Source: Naematelia aurantialba
Lineage: Eukaryota; Basidiomycota; Tremellomycetes; Tremellales; Naemateliaceae
Assembly: GCA_021527695.1 (NCBI GenBank)
Contig: JAKFAO010000010.1
Coordinates: forward strand, 1,178,001-1,242,000
DNA length: 64,000 nucleotides
Direction of reading: 5' to 3'
Of the stretch, positions 34,351-49,223 are shown piece by piece (position 1 is the first letter of the stretch; each line of letters begins with the position of its first letter). The notes under the pieces are model-generated. The model did not search any database. It saw only the letters and a list, made by a program, of their open reading frames with translations, and had not been told where the DNA came from. A program made the translations under genes and the position numbers.

Positions 34351-36289
34351 TCAAAGTTCTGGCTCTCCTTCTCGTTCCTCTTCTTCGTATTCCATCTCGC
34401 CTGCGTCGTCCAGCATCCCGACCTCCTCATCGGAATCGATGACGACCGCAGCCGACCTGTTCTTCCTCAACGACCGGCCCACCAGCCGGAGTCGCGTCGA
34501 TGGGAATCGCAGCGAGCGCTGTTTGCCTGCTCTTCTCTTGCTCCGAGCGAGCAGCGTCTCTCTGCGTACGGCATCGAACGCTGTCTGTATCAGCTTGTCC
34601 TGCCTTCTGATGCTTGCATGTCCAAATTGGATGCCATGATCCTCTTCTTCTGCCTTTGGCCGCGTGTGTATGGGAGCGCAGTGGACTGGAGTGGGCAGCG
34701 AGTGTGATTTTCGGGTGCGGACAGGGCAGGATTGGGAAGGGGTTTGAGCTTGGGATTGGGGTGGGTTGGGGTTGGGGTTGAATCACATTAACGCAGACGT
34801 ACACGCATGCAATACCGCAGCTCTCTCTGACATTCGCAGCGCGTCGGCGTCCTTGATCCTTCTGGCAAACGGGTCGTCCAGATCCATCACCGTCTGCCCC
34901 GTTTCATACCCCGCCCACAGCGCCTCCTCCAGCATGTCATCGTACATCTGGTCGACGTCATTGAGAACTCTATCGAGCTTCTCATCCTCCTCGTCAGTAA
35001 GAGTTGACTCCATGTCCGATGCATCATCTTGCATGAACAAGGCATCACTCGGGGTTTCTTCCACTCCGGAACCGGGACCCAAACCGGAAACCCTATCAGC
35101 GGTAGAGGCAGTGAGGCCGTTGACGTCGCGTGCAGATGCAGGATTATCGTCGACGTCCGGAGGTATGACGGGAACAGCAGGGATATTGATGTGCTCCTCT
35201 GTAATGTCGGTAGACTGAGCTTCGGCGATCAAGATGGCGCGTAGGATATGTACCCGGAGATACGCGACGAGCTCTTCGTACAAGAACCCAAGGAGGGGAA
35301 ATGAGATTGGCGATCTGCATCAGCCCAGCTCGGGATATCGTCACTCACTTGAAGTATGCAAAGTTGAATACGTCCCAACCTTCTTGCTCGATCCGCTTCT
35401 GAACACCATCACACTCCTTCTTGACCACCTGCGACGTCTCCTCGTGCTGCTCCAGCACCTCGTCCAGCGTGCCCGTTCCCGATCCCGTTCCTGACCCCGA
35501 CCCCGACCCCGTCCCACTTCCCCGTCGCTCAAAGAAGGCAGCTGGTCCTCCGGCCGCTTCGATTTCTTCCTGCGACATCGACTTGAGTAACTTTCGGAGA
35601 CGATACCGCTCTCTATTCCGCTTCCGATTGAGAATGACCCCGAGAACCGCCTTCTCCTCGACGTCGAGCTCGGGTTTCGCTTGAAGCCGCTCGAGGTCAA
35701 GGTTGTCGCGGGAAATCTTGGCGTGCCTCGACCCTACGCGCGAAGGAGCCAGGCGCCGGGCATACCACTCTGGGTGTGCCGGCAGTGCACGAGCGAGAGA
35801 TCCGAGCTGCTCCATGTCCAGGTCTGCCGCATCGCCATTGTCCCGCGGCACCATACTGGACAGCTCCTCTTCCCTGGCGATCCATTCGTCGCCCACCTCT
35901 CTGGCGGCCGGAGCAGTCCCGGCGCTCCATCGATGGCTCTTCTTCCATCGCTTTACGCGAAGTCGGCTCTGGACTTGCTCTGCCCCGTCCTCCAGCAGGT
36001 CCAGATACCATTCGACCTCGGCTTCTGACTTGCCGCAGTCCCGTGCAATCCGGTCAGGAAAGTAGCGCGAGTGCCTCGACAGAGCCGCAAAGAACGCGCT
36101 CTTCTCCGCGACGCTCCATTCAGTCTCAAGAGGTCCGACGCGGCTCGGTTGGATGAGGTTCGTAGGGCGGTATCGCGAGTCGCGTGGGTAGCCGAGGAGG
36201 TTGCGGCGCGATGCGAGGATGTGCTTGTCAAGGTGCGTGATGTACCATTCGTACTGCTCCTTCGAAGAGCTCGCCTCCGCCTCGGACAT
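34351..36289 (-). CDS. Rrn5-like RNA polymerase I transcription factor (SANT domain)
   Basis: Resembles Rrn5, a subunit of the yeast upstream activating factor for rDNA promoters. Exons in coding order: 36289-35349, 35314-34805, 34612-34351, total 570 aa, phases agree. A SANT/Myb-like helix set lies at about 56-100 (TEWSVAEKSAFFAALSRHSR, then FPDRIARDCGKSEAEVEWYL). A charged middle contains a short Gly-Ser-Thr repeat, and exon 2 continues as FLYEELVAYLRVHILRAI, typical helical packing. The last exon has no own start codon and is easily missed, but reads convincingly as RRQDKLIQTAFDAVRRETLL with an acidic end (DSDEEVG, then EEEEREGEPEL). The exon 2-3 junction is inferred; ending at a TGA at 34783 without the last exon is the alternative. 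Assignment to Rrn5 is by SANT pattern only. Confidence 0.65.
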
Positions 36290-36932
36290 TGGACATGGCT
36301 GTGGAAAAAATCAACCGACGCACAGTGTCACAAACAGCACAGACAATCTGAAACACGGCATGACGTGTTATTATCTGGTCTATCAGCTTCCTCCATTGCC
36401 GTGCATTGTGCATGCATTGCCCAGTCGTCTCGGCCATGCAGAGCTGGTTGATCCATGCGTGCTACGTGGAACTAGTACTGACGCGCAGCCAGTGGGGAGC
36501 ATTCCCGACGATTCGCACCTCAGAGCGAGCCCCGCCAGGCTCATGCCAGTCACCGTGAGGCGGCTTGCGGCTGGTATGAGTGGCAAATCCAGTCCGAGAC
36601 AGTTGGGATGCTGGGGGCGGCAGGTCCACGGCGCGGCATATCGTGGTCCGCTCGCTTGTTGTATGGCTTCATAAGAGTTCGGAGAGGCAAGAACGGTTAT
36701 ATCACAATGTCCAACTGATCTGCCTTTTCGTCTCCGTCTCAACGACTTACGACCTCACGATTTACGACCTCACGACCTAACGATCTCACGCCACGCCCTA
36801 ACGATCTCACGCCCACACGGCATCTACTCATCACCATCACTGCACGCACTGCATCGGCTCTCCAACGCCTAGCGCTAGAACCAATTATCCAAACCTGTAC
36901 GAATCGTTCCCCTTGGCGACATCTTACCTGCC
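36290..36932. other. Divergent intergenic region
   Basis: Separates the Rrn5-like gene (-) from the small secreted gene (+). Near 36750-36820 the phrases ACGACCTCACGA and AACGATCTCACG recur four to five times in 10-20-base steps. No gene seen. Confidence 0.5.
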
Positions 36933-37262
36933 ATGCGTCTTACACTCCTCCTGGTGGTGATTGTCCAACTCTGCTTCGTAGCGGCCCAATCCGTTCAACC
37001 TTCCCATACCATGGGTCGTCGTACGCCTCATCCTCGCCCCACTTCGGTCGACCAAGTGACGGATCCCCAGCTGCTTGCTGCACTCCATGCCCACCACTCT
37101 AGATCACGCCGGCGCAAGATACAGGGCATGGGGCACGAGGCCGACGACCTCCCGCTCACCAATGCCGAACGGATGCGACTCGGAATCCCCTTCAAACCGC
37201 CCAAGAAGCACCTACCCCTTGGTGTTCCCGGCGAGTCATTGGAGTCGGTCCATGATTTTTAG
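36933..37262 (+). CDS. Small secreted protein (109 aa)
   Basis: Intronless. A strong signal peptide (MRLTLLLVVIVQLCFVAAQS) is followed by a basic, His/Arg/Pro-rich chain without cysteines. Near residues 75-90 it has PLTNAERMRLGIPFKPPKK. From memory, short LTNAER-like motifs followed by a proline pair recur in many basidiomycete secreted proteins and may mark processing or cell-wall association; this is not confirmed. It ends with GESLESVHDF. Dibasic and RRRK sites (RSRRRK) suggest Kex2 cleavage. It is divergent from the Rrn5-like gene. Function unknown. Confidence 0.7.
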   Translation: MRLTLLLVVIVQLCFVAAQSVQPSHTMGRRTPHPRPTSVDQVTDPQLLAALHAHHSRSRRRKIQGMGHEADDLPLTNAERMRLGIPFKPPKKHLPLGVPGESLESVHDF

Positions 37263-37469
37263 GGATTCGGCCACTGCACCCATGCAACTGCATGTGTGTC
37301 TCGCATATCTTGTCATGGCATTTGAATGACCTTTGATCGCACGGACGGACAGACGGACAATTCCACCTTTTTGATTCCGCCGTGACGTGGCGCGTGCCGA
37401 TCGATTAGATGTAGATAAAATATCTAATCCCTCTTTGGAGTCTGCTGCATCCTCATCCCATGCACATTG

Positions 37470-39799
37470 ATGCTGCACTCTGTTCGCGCCCAGGTGCGCC
37501 GATATACCACCACTTCCTCATCCCCGCTGCCAGTCCCCAAGCGTACTCGAAAATGGGTGCGGCGGTCGGTGATATCGGTCGGCATCGTCGGCGGAGTATA
37601 CCTCGCCGATCGAGAGTTAAACGCCAGGGCTTTGACTAGAAGTCTCCGGACAGGCTGGATAGGGTGAGCCAAGACGCTGCAGACCATGAGCTGAATGTCA
37701 GTCTGATATGTACACTAGACTGTAGGCTCTGCATCTTGTGCGAATGGCAGCTCGGCTCACTGGTGTAGATAAAATAAACTTCTCTCCGTCGAAAGCCGAC
37801 AAGATCGACGCGTTGCACCAACGGGTCGCACGCCGCCTCAAATGGGTGATCGATACCAACCAAGGTCTGTATCTAAAGCTCGGCCAAGCCCTCGGCTTGC
37901 AAGCGGCAGCCCTTCCTAAGCCATATCGCGAAGCATTCAGCCATGTATTCGATAAAGCACCGTCTGTCGACTATGCCGAGGTCCAAGGCGTGAGTACCGA
38001 GTGTGCCCAGTGCCTATGTTGTCCACCTCGCGTGCAGCAGCTGATGTGAATAGGTATTCCGGACAGACCTTGGCATCGATCCAGAAGAGCTGTTTGAGAC
38101 TTTCTCTCGTGAACCGCTCGCGTCCGCCTCGATCGCCCAGGTACACAAGGCGACTTTAAAGGACGGGAGCGTCGTGGCTGTCAAAGTGCAGAAACCGGCC
38201 ATCGCGAAGCAGATGGAGCTGGATCTGTTCTCCTATCGGTAAGTTCGATATCAGTTGGCGCATGCTGATGCCAGATCGCTCATGTGGCTCTGCGAAAAAG
38301 TATTCGACATGCCCATGTACTTTGTGTGAGCCCACCTCACCTTGCCACTTTCCCCTCTCCTTCTTCTTCTGCCCTATTTACCCTCCATACCGCTGGTAGC
38401 TGACGGCACAAGGGCACAATATGTTTCGTCGCAGATGCGGCTCGAGACGTCGTTCCTACACGAAGCGTCGAATGCAAGACGTTGCGCTCGGCTCCTCGCG
38501 CAGACCCCGGAACTGCGAGACGACGTCTACGTGCCCCGCGTGTACGGGTCTGACGAGGGATGCAAAGAAAGCGACCGCATCATGATCATGGAGTGGATCG
38601 ATGGGTGTCGGCTCAACGACCGGACGGCCATCGAGGGGATGGGATTGAACTTGCGAGATGTAATGGACCTGGCTATCTCTACCATGTCCGCCATGACCTT
38701 TTCGTGGGGGTTTGTCCACTGCGATCCCCATCCTGGCAACATCCTGGTCCGGCCACACCCCACCAAAAAGGGTAAACCGCAACTCGTAAGTCTTCCTCCC
38801 TTCTCCCTTCTCCCGTCTGCCCCTGCCCAATTGTCGTGCTAATAGACAGATCGTCATCGACCATGGACTATATATAAGCCTCCCTACATCGTTTCGGGAA
38901 GAATACTGCACCCTGTGGCGGAGCCTGTACGTGCTCGACGTGCCTCGGATAGAGAGCATCGCGAGAAAGTGGGGGATCGCGTTAGACGCGAACATGTTTG
39001 CATCGGCCATCCTCCTCCGTCCTTTCCAGGTCGACAGACGTAAGCGGACACGCGAGCCAGAGCCGCAGATGAGCCAGTACGAACAGCAGCTCGAGCTCAA
39101 ACGCAGGTTCAAGACGATGTTGGAGAACGAGCGTCTGATTCCTAGGGTACGTCTTGTATTCTCACCCTGCTGTTCCCACTGTGTTCCTGCCACGCGAATG
39201 GGAGGGTTAGGATGACTTTGATGCTCATTACCGCGTAGGAACTGATCTTCCTCGCGCGGTGTCAACGGATGATGCAGGCGAACAACCAGATCCTCGGCTC
39301 CCCATCGTCCCGCGTCAACCTCACTGCAAAGTGGGCGGCAAAGGGCTACGCATCGTCCATCACCTCGCCGCGGACGCTACGGAGAGTCGGCATGTCTCGG
39401 TGGCTGAGAGACCGGTTGGACACGTTTGTCTTTCGCCTGGCGCTCGTGGTGGTGGATGTCGCGTTTATGTTCACGAGGATGAAGCAATGTAAGTCGCGGT
39501 GTTGTGGCGATATCCAGGTGCGAAACGAAATGAAGCGACACGAAACGAAACTAAACGAGACGAATCGTCTTGGTTTGTTCGTCGTCGTGTCGACGCGAGC
39601 AGACTGCGGCTCAGAATGGGCGGAGGGGCTTACTCGTTACTCGTCCAGCGATGGCGGATTTGGAGTCAGTATGGCTGACGGGGCGATAGGGCTCGTTCCG
39701 CAGAAAGAAGGCTGGGAAGACAAGCTGCAAAAGCAGTTCGAGTCGATGGCGCGAGAGGAGCTTGGCATCGAGCTCGACGACACGGTGTTTTTGGGCTAG
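37470..39799 (+). CDS. ABC1/ADCK1-type mitochondrial kinase-like protein (Mcp2-like)
   Basis: UbiB-family atypical kinase, mitochondrial, related to ADCK1 and yeast Mcp2 (lipid homeostasis). Exons: 37470-37663, 37726-37989, 38054-38238, 38275-38325, 38413-38785, 38850-39146, 39239-39488, 39690-39799. Exon 1 encodes an Arg-rich presequence and a membrane segment (SVISVGIVGGVYLADRE). Family motifs: GLYLKLGQALGLQ, the Ala-rich loop LASASIAQVHKA, the lysine in VVAVKVQKP, the catalytic loop GFVHCDPHPGNILV, and VIDHGLY where the third motif has DHG as in this family. Exons 2-8 join cleanly. Exon 1 ends in phase 2 but the only stop-free acceptor for exon 2 is phase 0, so the total is one base short of a multiple of three. 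Both exons look real by homology; a missing base or an unusual splice is suspected. Confidence 0.88.
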
Positions 39800-40327
39800 A
39801 TACTGGGCTAGTCATCGCGACATACTGTATTTTCGCATCGACGCGCCATAGTCGCATCCACTCACACCAGAGGGAACGACTCCCGCCAAAAGGTTTATCC
39901 ACCCCTCGGAAGTGGCCGCTGAAGGCCCTCTCCATCCTCATATTCCTGCCCACGCGAAACGCGGCATCTGCTTCTGGCTATATCTCCGTTTACTTTATAT
40001 CTAGTCCAAGCACTCTTATGATGCCTACGTCTATATCTAGTCCTACACCATCCTACGTCTACGCCCATACCTACCATAGGGTTACAACCGTCAGTAAGAT
40101 TACTACTCGAGTACGTCTGGATCCACGTCTGCTATGTTGTATTGCATGGTTGCACGATGCAGCATTCACTACTTAAGTCAGCGACGTTTCAGCGACAGTC
40201 ACACTGCTTGTCAGCGCATTGGCCACTTCCTTTCAGCGACAGTACCGCTTCTTGGACATGGTCCGCGTCGTCAACGTGGAATTTCATCATACTTGTACGG
40301 TAAACATGTACATATGCAGCATGCGGC
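39800..40327. other. Convergent spacer
   Basis: About 530 bases between two convergent stop codons. Contains CTATATCTAGTCC and TCAGCGACAGT near-repeats (40000-40050, 40185-40245). No gene seen. Confidence 0.5.
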
Positions 40328-42436
40328 TCATAAACTGATCAGATCCCCCTCGCAGGCCGGACAACAAAAGACAATCTCGTCGCCAAACTGCCGCCGTCCA
40401 TGCCCGATCGGGCTGTCCTCCGCCACGCTCTCCATTGTCCGCGGCGTGCTCCTCGGCTCCATGCGCGCTTTGAGCGCGCTCAGCGAGACCTGGCGTCGAT
40501 GCCGCACGGCCGCAGGCAGGGCCGCATCGATCGACCGTGACCCCGACGGTCTGCGCGGCTCGAGGGCGTTGGTGTGCGAGTACGAGTGCGCGTGCGCTGG
40601 GGCCGCTGGCGATTCTGTCGGTGAGGCCGGGGACAAGAACAGTCCCGCTCCGATTCCCGGACTCTTGGCCTTGCCTTTTGTCCCTCCTTCGCCTCCGCCT
40701 CCGCCTCCGCCGCCGGCTCCGGCTCCCGCTCCAGCTCCCGTATCTGCCAGTGCCAGCTGCCGCTGCAGCGTGTGCACCTGTGAGGCCGAGGCATGCAGCG
40801 CGGCTTCCAGCCCGCGGATCCGCCCAGCGTCTTCCGACTGCACGAGCTCGCGCTGGGCCGCAGCGCGCCGCTCACTGTCCAGCACGCTGGCGAGCTCCGC
40901 CTTCTCCTCTACAACCTGCATGATCCGGCCCCGGATCTCCTCGAGCTGCGCGACCAGCTCGTCGTTCTCCCCCTGCAGCGCTGCCCGCTTCCGCTCTGCC
41001 TCGTCAGCCCGCTTGGCCGCGCGCTCCAAGTGGCCCCGCGTCTTGTCCAGCTCGGCCCGCGTCGAGACAAGCGTCGACGAGAGGTCGGTCGACGACGAAG
41101 AGCTTGCGTCGTGCTCCTCTCTCAGCGCGGCATGAGCAGACGACAGTTCGTCGTGCTGAGACCGAAGCGAGTCGTGTTCCGCACGCAGTGCCGAGTGTGC
41201 TGCCTGCAACGAGTCGTGTTCGCCCCGCAGAGTGGTGAATGCCGTCGAGCTCTCGCCAGCCTTTGTCCGCTCAGTGTCGAGCTCCGCGCTGATCGTCTCG
41301 ACATTGCTGCTCAATTCCGTGTTATTCTGGCCAGTCAGCTGCCACTCACGCTGCACTGGAATTTGAAGCCCAAACAAGCAAAGTCAAGCAAAGCCAAGCA
41401 ACGCCAAACAAAACCACAAGAGACGGAGTAAGCCCACAGATCGACTCGGAAGCCACCGAGAGCCCGAACGAAGACGAAGACGAAGACGAAAGCCAAAACG
41501 ACTCGAACTCGGACTTGCACTCACCTGCCGTAGCCGCGCAATCTCCGCCTCGAGCCCGCTTTCGCGCTCCCTCACCCGCTCAAGCTGCTTCTCCACCCCC
41601 CCCACCTTCTCCTCAACCCCCTCTTCCGCAGCTATCCGTTTTGCCTCAGCCTCATCCCGCTCCTTGACGAGCTCGTCTCTCTCCGCTCTCGTCGACTCGA
41701 GGTCCCGCTGTACCTGCTCCAGCTCGTCTTCCACTGATCTCACCCTCGTCCCATCCTGCTCTGCCTTGCCCAGCTTGTCCTCCAGCTCCCGCTTCTCCTC
41801 CTCTAGGCGCGATATTAGTGCCCTCCCTTCCTCGAGGAGCTGCGAGTCGCCCTTCGCCTTGCTCAATTCCGCTTCCAACACGGATATGCGCGCTTGGAGG
41901 TCTGACCGTTCGTGGATCAAAAGCGAGATAGTCTCTTGCAGCTTCGTCGCTGAATTCGCTGAATTCGCTGAACTGTCGTTCCCGACTGGACCATCTTTCA
42001 CCGCTGGCTCGGGACCGTCTCTCCCCGCCGAGGACCTCTTCGGCACTTTCGACAAGTCGGATGGGTCGGATGCTGGGCCGTTTCCTGCTGGACCGGCCTC
42101 CTCCTTCAGTGTCTCTTGAAGAACAGGAGTGACCACCCTCTCCACCTCTTCTCTAGCACTCTCGTCGAGACTCAGGCTCGTCCGCGCAGACGGCACAGTA
42201 GCGACATCCCCAATCGTCGACGCAGGGGAAGAAGGAGCGATGGACGAGTTTGTACCTGCTGCTTTGGCCTTTTGCCGTTGTGCCAGCTGGACACGGCGGT
42301 CAGCCTCCTCTGCCAGTTATGGGCCCTTGTGTGAGAAATTGAGCGGTGCACAGGGATGCGTGAGAGGAGCGGCAGGACTTACGAGCTTCTTTGCGCGGGC
42401 CGCCTTGGCTTTGCGCTCCGCCTCGGCGTCCGCCAT
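40328..42436 (-). CDS. Long coiled-coil protein (golgin-like), conserved Cys-containing C-terminus
   Basis: Exons in coding order: 42436-42383, 42307-41525, 41350-40328, total 619 aa with agreeing phases (the 42307 acceptor could shift by three bases). The N-terminus (MADAEAERKAKAARAKKL) is basic and helical. Most of residues 120-440 is predicted coiled coil by heptad pattern (LQARISVLEAELSKAK, LISRLEEEKRELEDKL, LRGEHDSLQAAHSAL). A Gly-rich break follows, then a short conserved-looking end RRQFGDEIVFCCPACEGDL, with CxxC that could bind metal. This suggests a tethering or scaffold protein at Golgi or vesicles, but no GRIP domain is visible. Function not assigned. It is divergently paired with PRP43 (288 bases). 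Confidence 0.75.
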
Positions 42437-42724
42437 CGTCTCGAGGTCTCTCAATCAGAGCACAAGCCAAGGCAGGTCACCAAGGAGACAAAAGTCGTAG
42501 TGCGAAATGGGAGATGCATTTGGATGATCGTCGCTGCACGACGCGACAAACACGTGGCTACGTCGACAGCCATTGGGTAAAACAGATGTAGGCGCGCGTA
42601 TTTTAAGAGCTGCGCGCCTATTCCCCTCATGGGATTTGCCGCCTCAACTTTCTTCGACACCATTTCGATCTTGTCTCTTTCATTCTCTTCTTGTATCACC
42701 GTTTGCTCTCTTCACCTACTCACC

Positions 42725-45694
<2,970 letters not shown>

Positions 45695-46115
45695 GGCGTG
45701 GCGTAAGGGTTGGCGTAGAGCGTAGGGCGTAGAGCGTAGATGGTGGAGGTCTGGAGAGAACACGTAGACGCATGTCATCTCGGCTTTCAATCGTTGCAAT
45801 TTCAGTGCATGTTCTTACACAGTCAACATTCTTTACAGTCGACATTCTTCACATTCACAGTCTTCACATTCACAGTCTTCACAGTCTTCACCGTTCACAT
45901 TCCACAGTCTTCACTTCACAGTTCACAGTTCAGTCTTCACAGTCCACATGCTTACTTGCAGATGGCAAGTCGTTGTGTTTACGTGTGTTTCCGTGGGTGT
46001 GCGAACAGTGCACCAGTGCTCAGGAGCTCGCAGCCCGCTGCATGGGAAAACGCTCATCACTTGCAGCAGGGAGTAAGGAGGATGCAGCTGTGATACGTGA
46101 TGTGATGGTGATGGG
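45695..46115. other. Convergent spacer with TTCACA(G/T)TC repeats
   Basis: Between the PRP43 and PRP40 stop codons. From 45820 to 45950 it is a degenerate run of ACAGTCTTCACATTC-like units; no gene seen. Confidence 0.6.
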
Positions 46116-48819
46116 TCATATCTCCCCCTCCTCTGGTTCTTCCTTGCGGTCCGAAATCCTCGGCCGCTACACTCGTCAGCTGCAGCTTCGAGCTGGCTAA
46201 AACGCCCGTCTGATGCAGGTCGATTTCTGAATTCGTATAGACTCACTTTGGGCACCCTCTCGCCGTCCAGCGACCGCCTCCTCTCGCTCCTCTCGCTCTT
46301 CTCGTGCTCCCTCTCCCTCTCCCTATCCCTCTCCCTCTCCCTGTCTCTCTCCCTCTCCCTGTCTCTATCTCTCTCCCTCCCAGTGTCCTTCTCCCTACCC
46401 GTGTCCTTCTCCCTACCCGTGTCCTTCTCCCTGCCAGTGTCCTTCTCAGACCTATCTCTCTCCCTCTCCCCCCTCTCCCCCCTCTCCGCTTTGTCGTGAT
46501 CCCGCTCCCTGTCTCGCTCCTTCTCACTCCTACCGTGGTCCCTCTCCCGGTCCCGGTCCCGCTCGCGATCGCGTTCGCCCCTGTCCTTGCCCCTGTCTCT
46601 GTCCCTGTCGCGATCGTGGTCCCTATCCTTATCCCGATCCCGTCTGGTACTGGTGCTGGTCCTCCTCTCGTCCCGATACGACTTGCCCTTGTCCGACCGC
46701 GCCGAGCCTACATCACTCGTTTCGACCTCGCGCAGCTTCTCCTACGACACTGTTCAGCACAGTCACAATATCGATTGATGGCAATCAAGATCTCAGAATC
46801 AGAGGTACATGAAAGAGGTCGATATCAGAGGTACACGAAGGTCTACGATGTCAAGGATGCGAGAAAGATGGGACGCGAGGGATTGGCAGAACATGATGGA
46901 TCCGCGAGAAGAACGCGACATACCTTCTGCCGCGCAATGAACTTGTCGAATGCCGTCTTGCGGTCCTCTTCATCGGTGATGTCCTTGAACTCCTGCAGCT
47001 CCCGCATGTGCGGTACAGCCTCGTCGTATGTCATATCAAGATCGATATGCCTCTGTACCTTCTTGAGCGCGTATCTGAGATCATCGATCCGGTGTCTTCG
47101 TTTCCGCTCTGCCCGTCGTGCTTCGTCTGCAGCTGCTTGTGCCAGTCTCTCGTGTATCTGTGAACCATCAGCCACCTTGACAAAAGCAGAACGCAGTCGT
47201 GCGTGATAAGACCAAAAGCAAGACGTACCAATTCAAACGCCTCGCGCTTGCTGTCAATCTGTTCATGTTGCAGCATGCGTTCAAACTCCTCCCAAGTCGT
47301 CTCGAGTGTCACTGGCTTCTCCAATACCCGTTCTGCCTTTTCTGCGGCACGTTCCGCTTCTTCCTGTAGATCATCGACAGCATCCATCCATAGATCCAGC
47401 GGAGAGCTCCCTGCAAGTCCAAGCAGTGCGGTGTACCGCGGGTCGTCGCGGATCTTCGGCAGCGTGTCCTTCCATTTCGAGGTGCGGTCGAGCTCGCCAT
47501 GGCTCTGCAACTCGTTCAAGAGCGCCTTGAAGCCTTCTCGCGATTTGCGACCACGCCGAATCTGATCGATACGGTACTTTCTTGATTCTTCTTCGTGCTC
47601 CTTTTCCAATTGCCGAGAGTAGTCGTCGTAAATGCTGAGGATATCGATGGTTTCGATCAGCTGCAAGGATGGGTCCGCCTTGAACGTCGGCGAAGAGGTG
47701 ATCATGTCCAGTGCAGCGCGCCACGATGTTCCGACAGAGATGTCCAACTGGCGGAGGATCGACGTGAGCAGAGACATGTTGCGTTGACGCAGATCGCGCT
47801 CAGCAGCCTAATGTCAGCTCTGTTCACTGATTGATCAATCACCTCTTCCTTGTTCTTCAAGCCCTGCACGTATTCCTCTAGCACCGCTTGTCTGTCGTCA
47901 GGGTGCAGTTCGCGCCAATGTCGATCGTGCGCCAGCACCTTGTCTGCCGTCTTCATGGTCGAGTAGCTCTTGATCTGATGGTTCGCAGCTAGCTTATTCA
48001 CCAACGTTGGGCGGTATTTGGCCAACTTGGCTTCCCTTTCTGCCCGCCGATCCGCCACGATCTTCACGCAGTACTACGTCGTTAGTCTTGTCTTCAGCAC
48101 CTTGAGCGCACCTTTTCAAATGCCGTCTTTTTTTCAGCCAGAGTATCGAGCGCCCTGTACAGAGGGTCCATGATAATTTTGCGCATGGTTTGGTCCCACG
48201 TCCATGTCTCGTCGACGCCGGTCTTCTTGAGGAGATGCATGAATGCAGCTTCCGCTTTCTCGTGGCTCAGGAATCCACCCATGGGAATCACAACCGTCTC
48301 GACTGGTGGCGCCGACCGGCGGGGCGAGTCTGACATTTCCCTCCTAGCGAGCGCATTGTCTCGTGTCGCTTCCAGCTCTGGCGACTCTGAGCGTAAAGGT
48401 GGAGGACTACGGACATCAGCGCGTTCCAGTCAGACATCTCGGCCAGTGTATCCCGGCCAGTGCAACCCAACCAGTAGAACACAAAGAACACAAAGAACAC
48501 AAACCCACCTAGGCAGGCCTTCAGCCTTTCTCGCCTGACGCAGCTCCTCCCATTCCTCCTTTGCGTCGATCTTCCTCTTGAGAGCCTTCACCTCGTCTGG
48601 CATCTCCCATTTCGTCTCCTTCGTCCGGCTATTAACGTAGTACGGCCGATCCTTATGCACGTAGCTCTTCCAATCTGTCTCGCCAAGCGCCCGTTCAAAC
48701 GGCGTCCGCAGCTCGTCAGGCTTCTCCCATACCGACTGCTTGGTCACCGCGTGGGACCAATACACTCTGCCCTCGGCATTCTTGTACTCTGACCATGGTG
48801 ATTTGGCCGGAGTGGACAT
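46116..48819 (-). CDS. PRP40: Pre-mRNA processing factor Prp40 (WW and FF domains)
   Basis: U1 snRNP-associated factor bridging the 5' splice site and branch-site complex. Exons in coding order: 48819-48509, 48406-48112, 48073-47843, 47807-47229, 47157-46924, 46741-46247, 46166-46116, total 731 aa, phases agree. Two WW domains open the protein (about 9-35 WSEYKNAEGRVYWSH ending WEKP; about 50-75 WKSYVHKDRPYYVN ending WEMP). A series of FF domains follows (for example KAEAAFMHLLKKTGVDETW, and WKDTLPKIRDDPRYTALL). The C-terminal exon encodes a highly charged Arg/Asp/Glu/Lys domain of about 150 residues with a six-residue repeat GREKDT in four copies, then (RE)n. From memory, yeast Prp40 lacks so long a tail while animal PRPF40 has one. 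Divergently paired with the Shp1 gene. Confidence 0.95.
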
Positions 48820-48891
48820 TTTTTGGGATTGTGGATGGAAGTGAGGAGAAGGAAAAGCACCGGGTTTCTGCTGGAAACCTCGGGCGTGAGG

Positions 48892-48899
48892 TCACGTGA
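48892..48899. promoter_or_regulatory. TCACGTGA palindrome in divergent promoter
   Basis: Perfect octamer in the 404-base divergent promoter of PRP40 and the Shp1 gene. Two further CACGTG cores occur in the same promoter near 49138 and 49153. Confidence 0.6.
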
Positions 48900-49223
48900 C
48901 TCGGGTCCGTCACTGCAACGGCTTCTTGTCTCCCTTGCGTAGTTGGTCATCAGGTTTAGGATGACTGAGTCTGATCATGAGTCCGCAGAGGTGATATAAG
49001 GAATCTATGTTCGTACTCGTCTTGTGCGGGCACGGAAATAGTCTGCCCAAGCTCTCATGCACTAAACCTTACCGGATTTCTCCCCATCTTCGTCGTCGAT
49101 GTAGCATCAGATACCGGCAGCAACTACAACGGCGTGGCCACGTGCCAAATGCCACGTGCGACACGCTGACGTCTCGGGTCTCATTCGTGTTTCTCTGTTC
49201 TTTGATCTTCTATACGTCTTGTC

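Noticed and set aside
42129..42500. Plus-strand frame overlapping the start of the coiled-coil gene
   Set aside because: Antisense of exons 1-2 of the coiled-coil gene, which keep phase and end in a standard donor.
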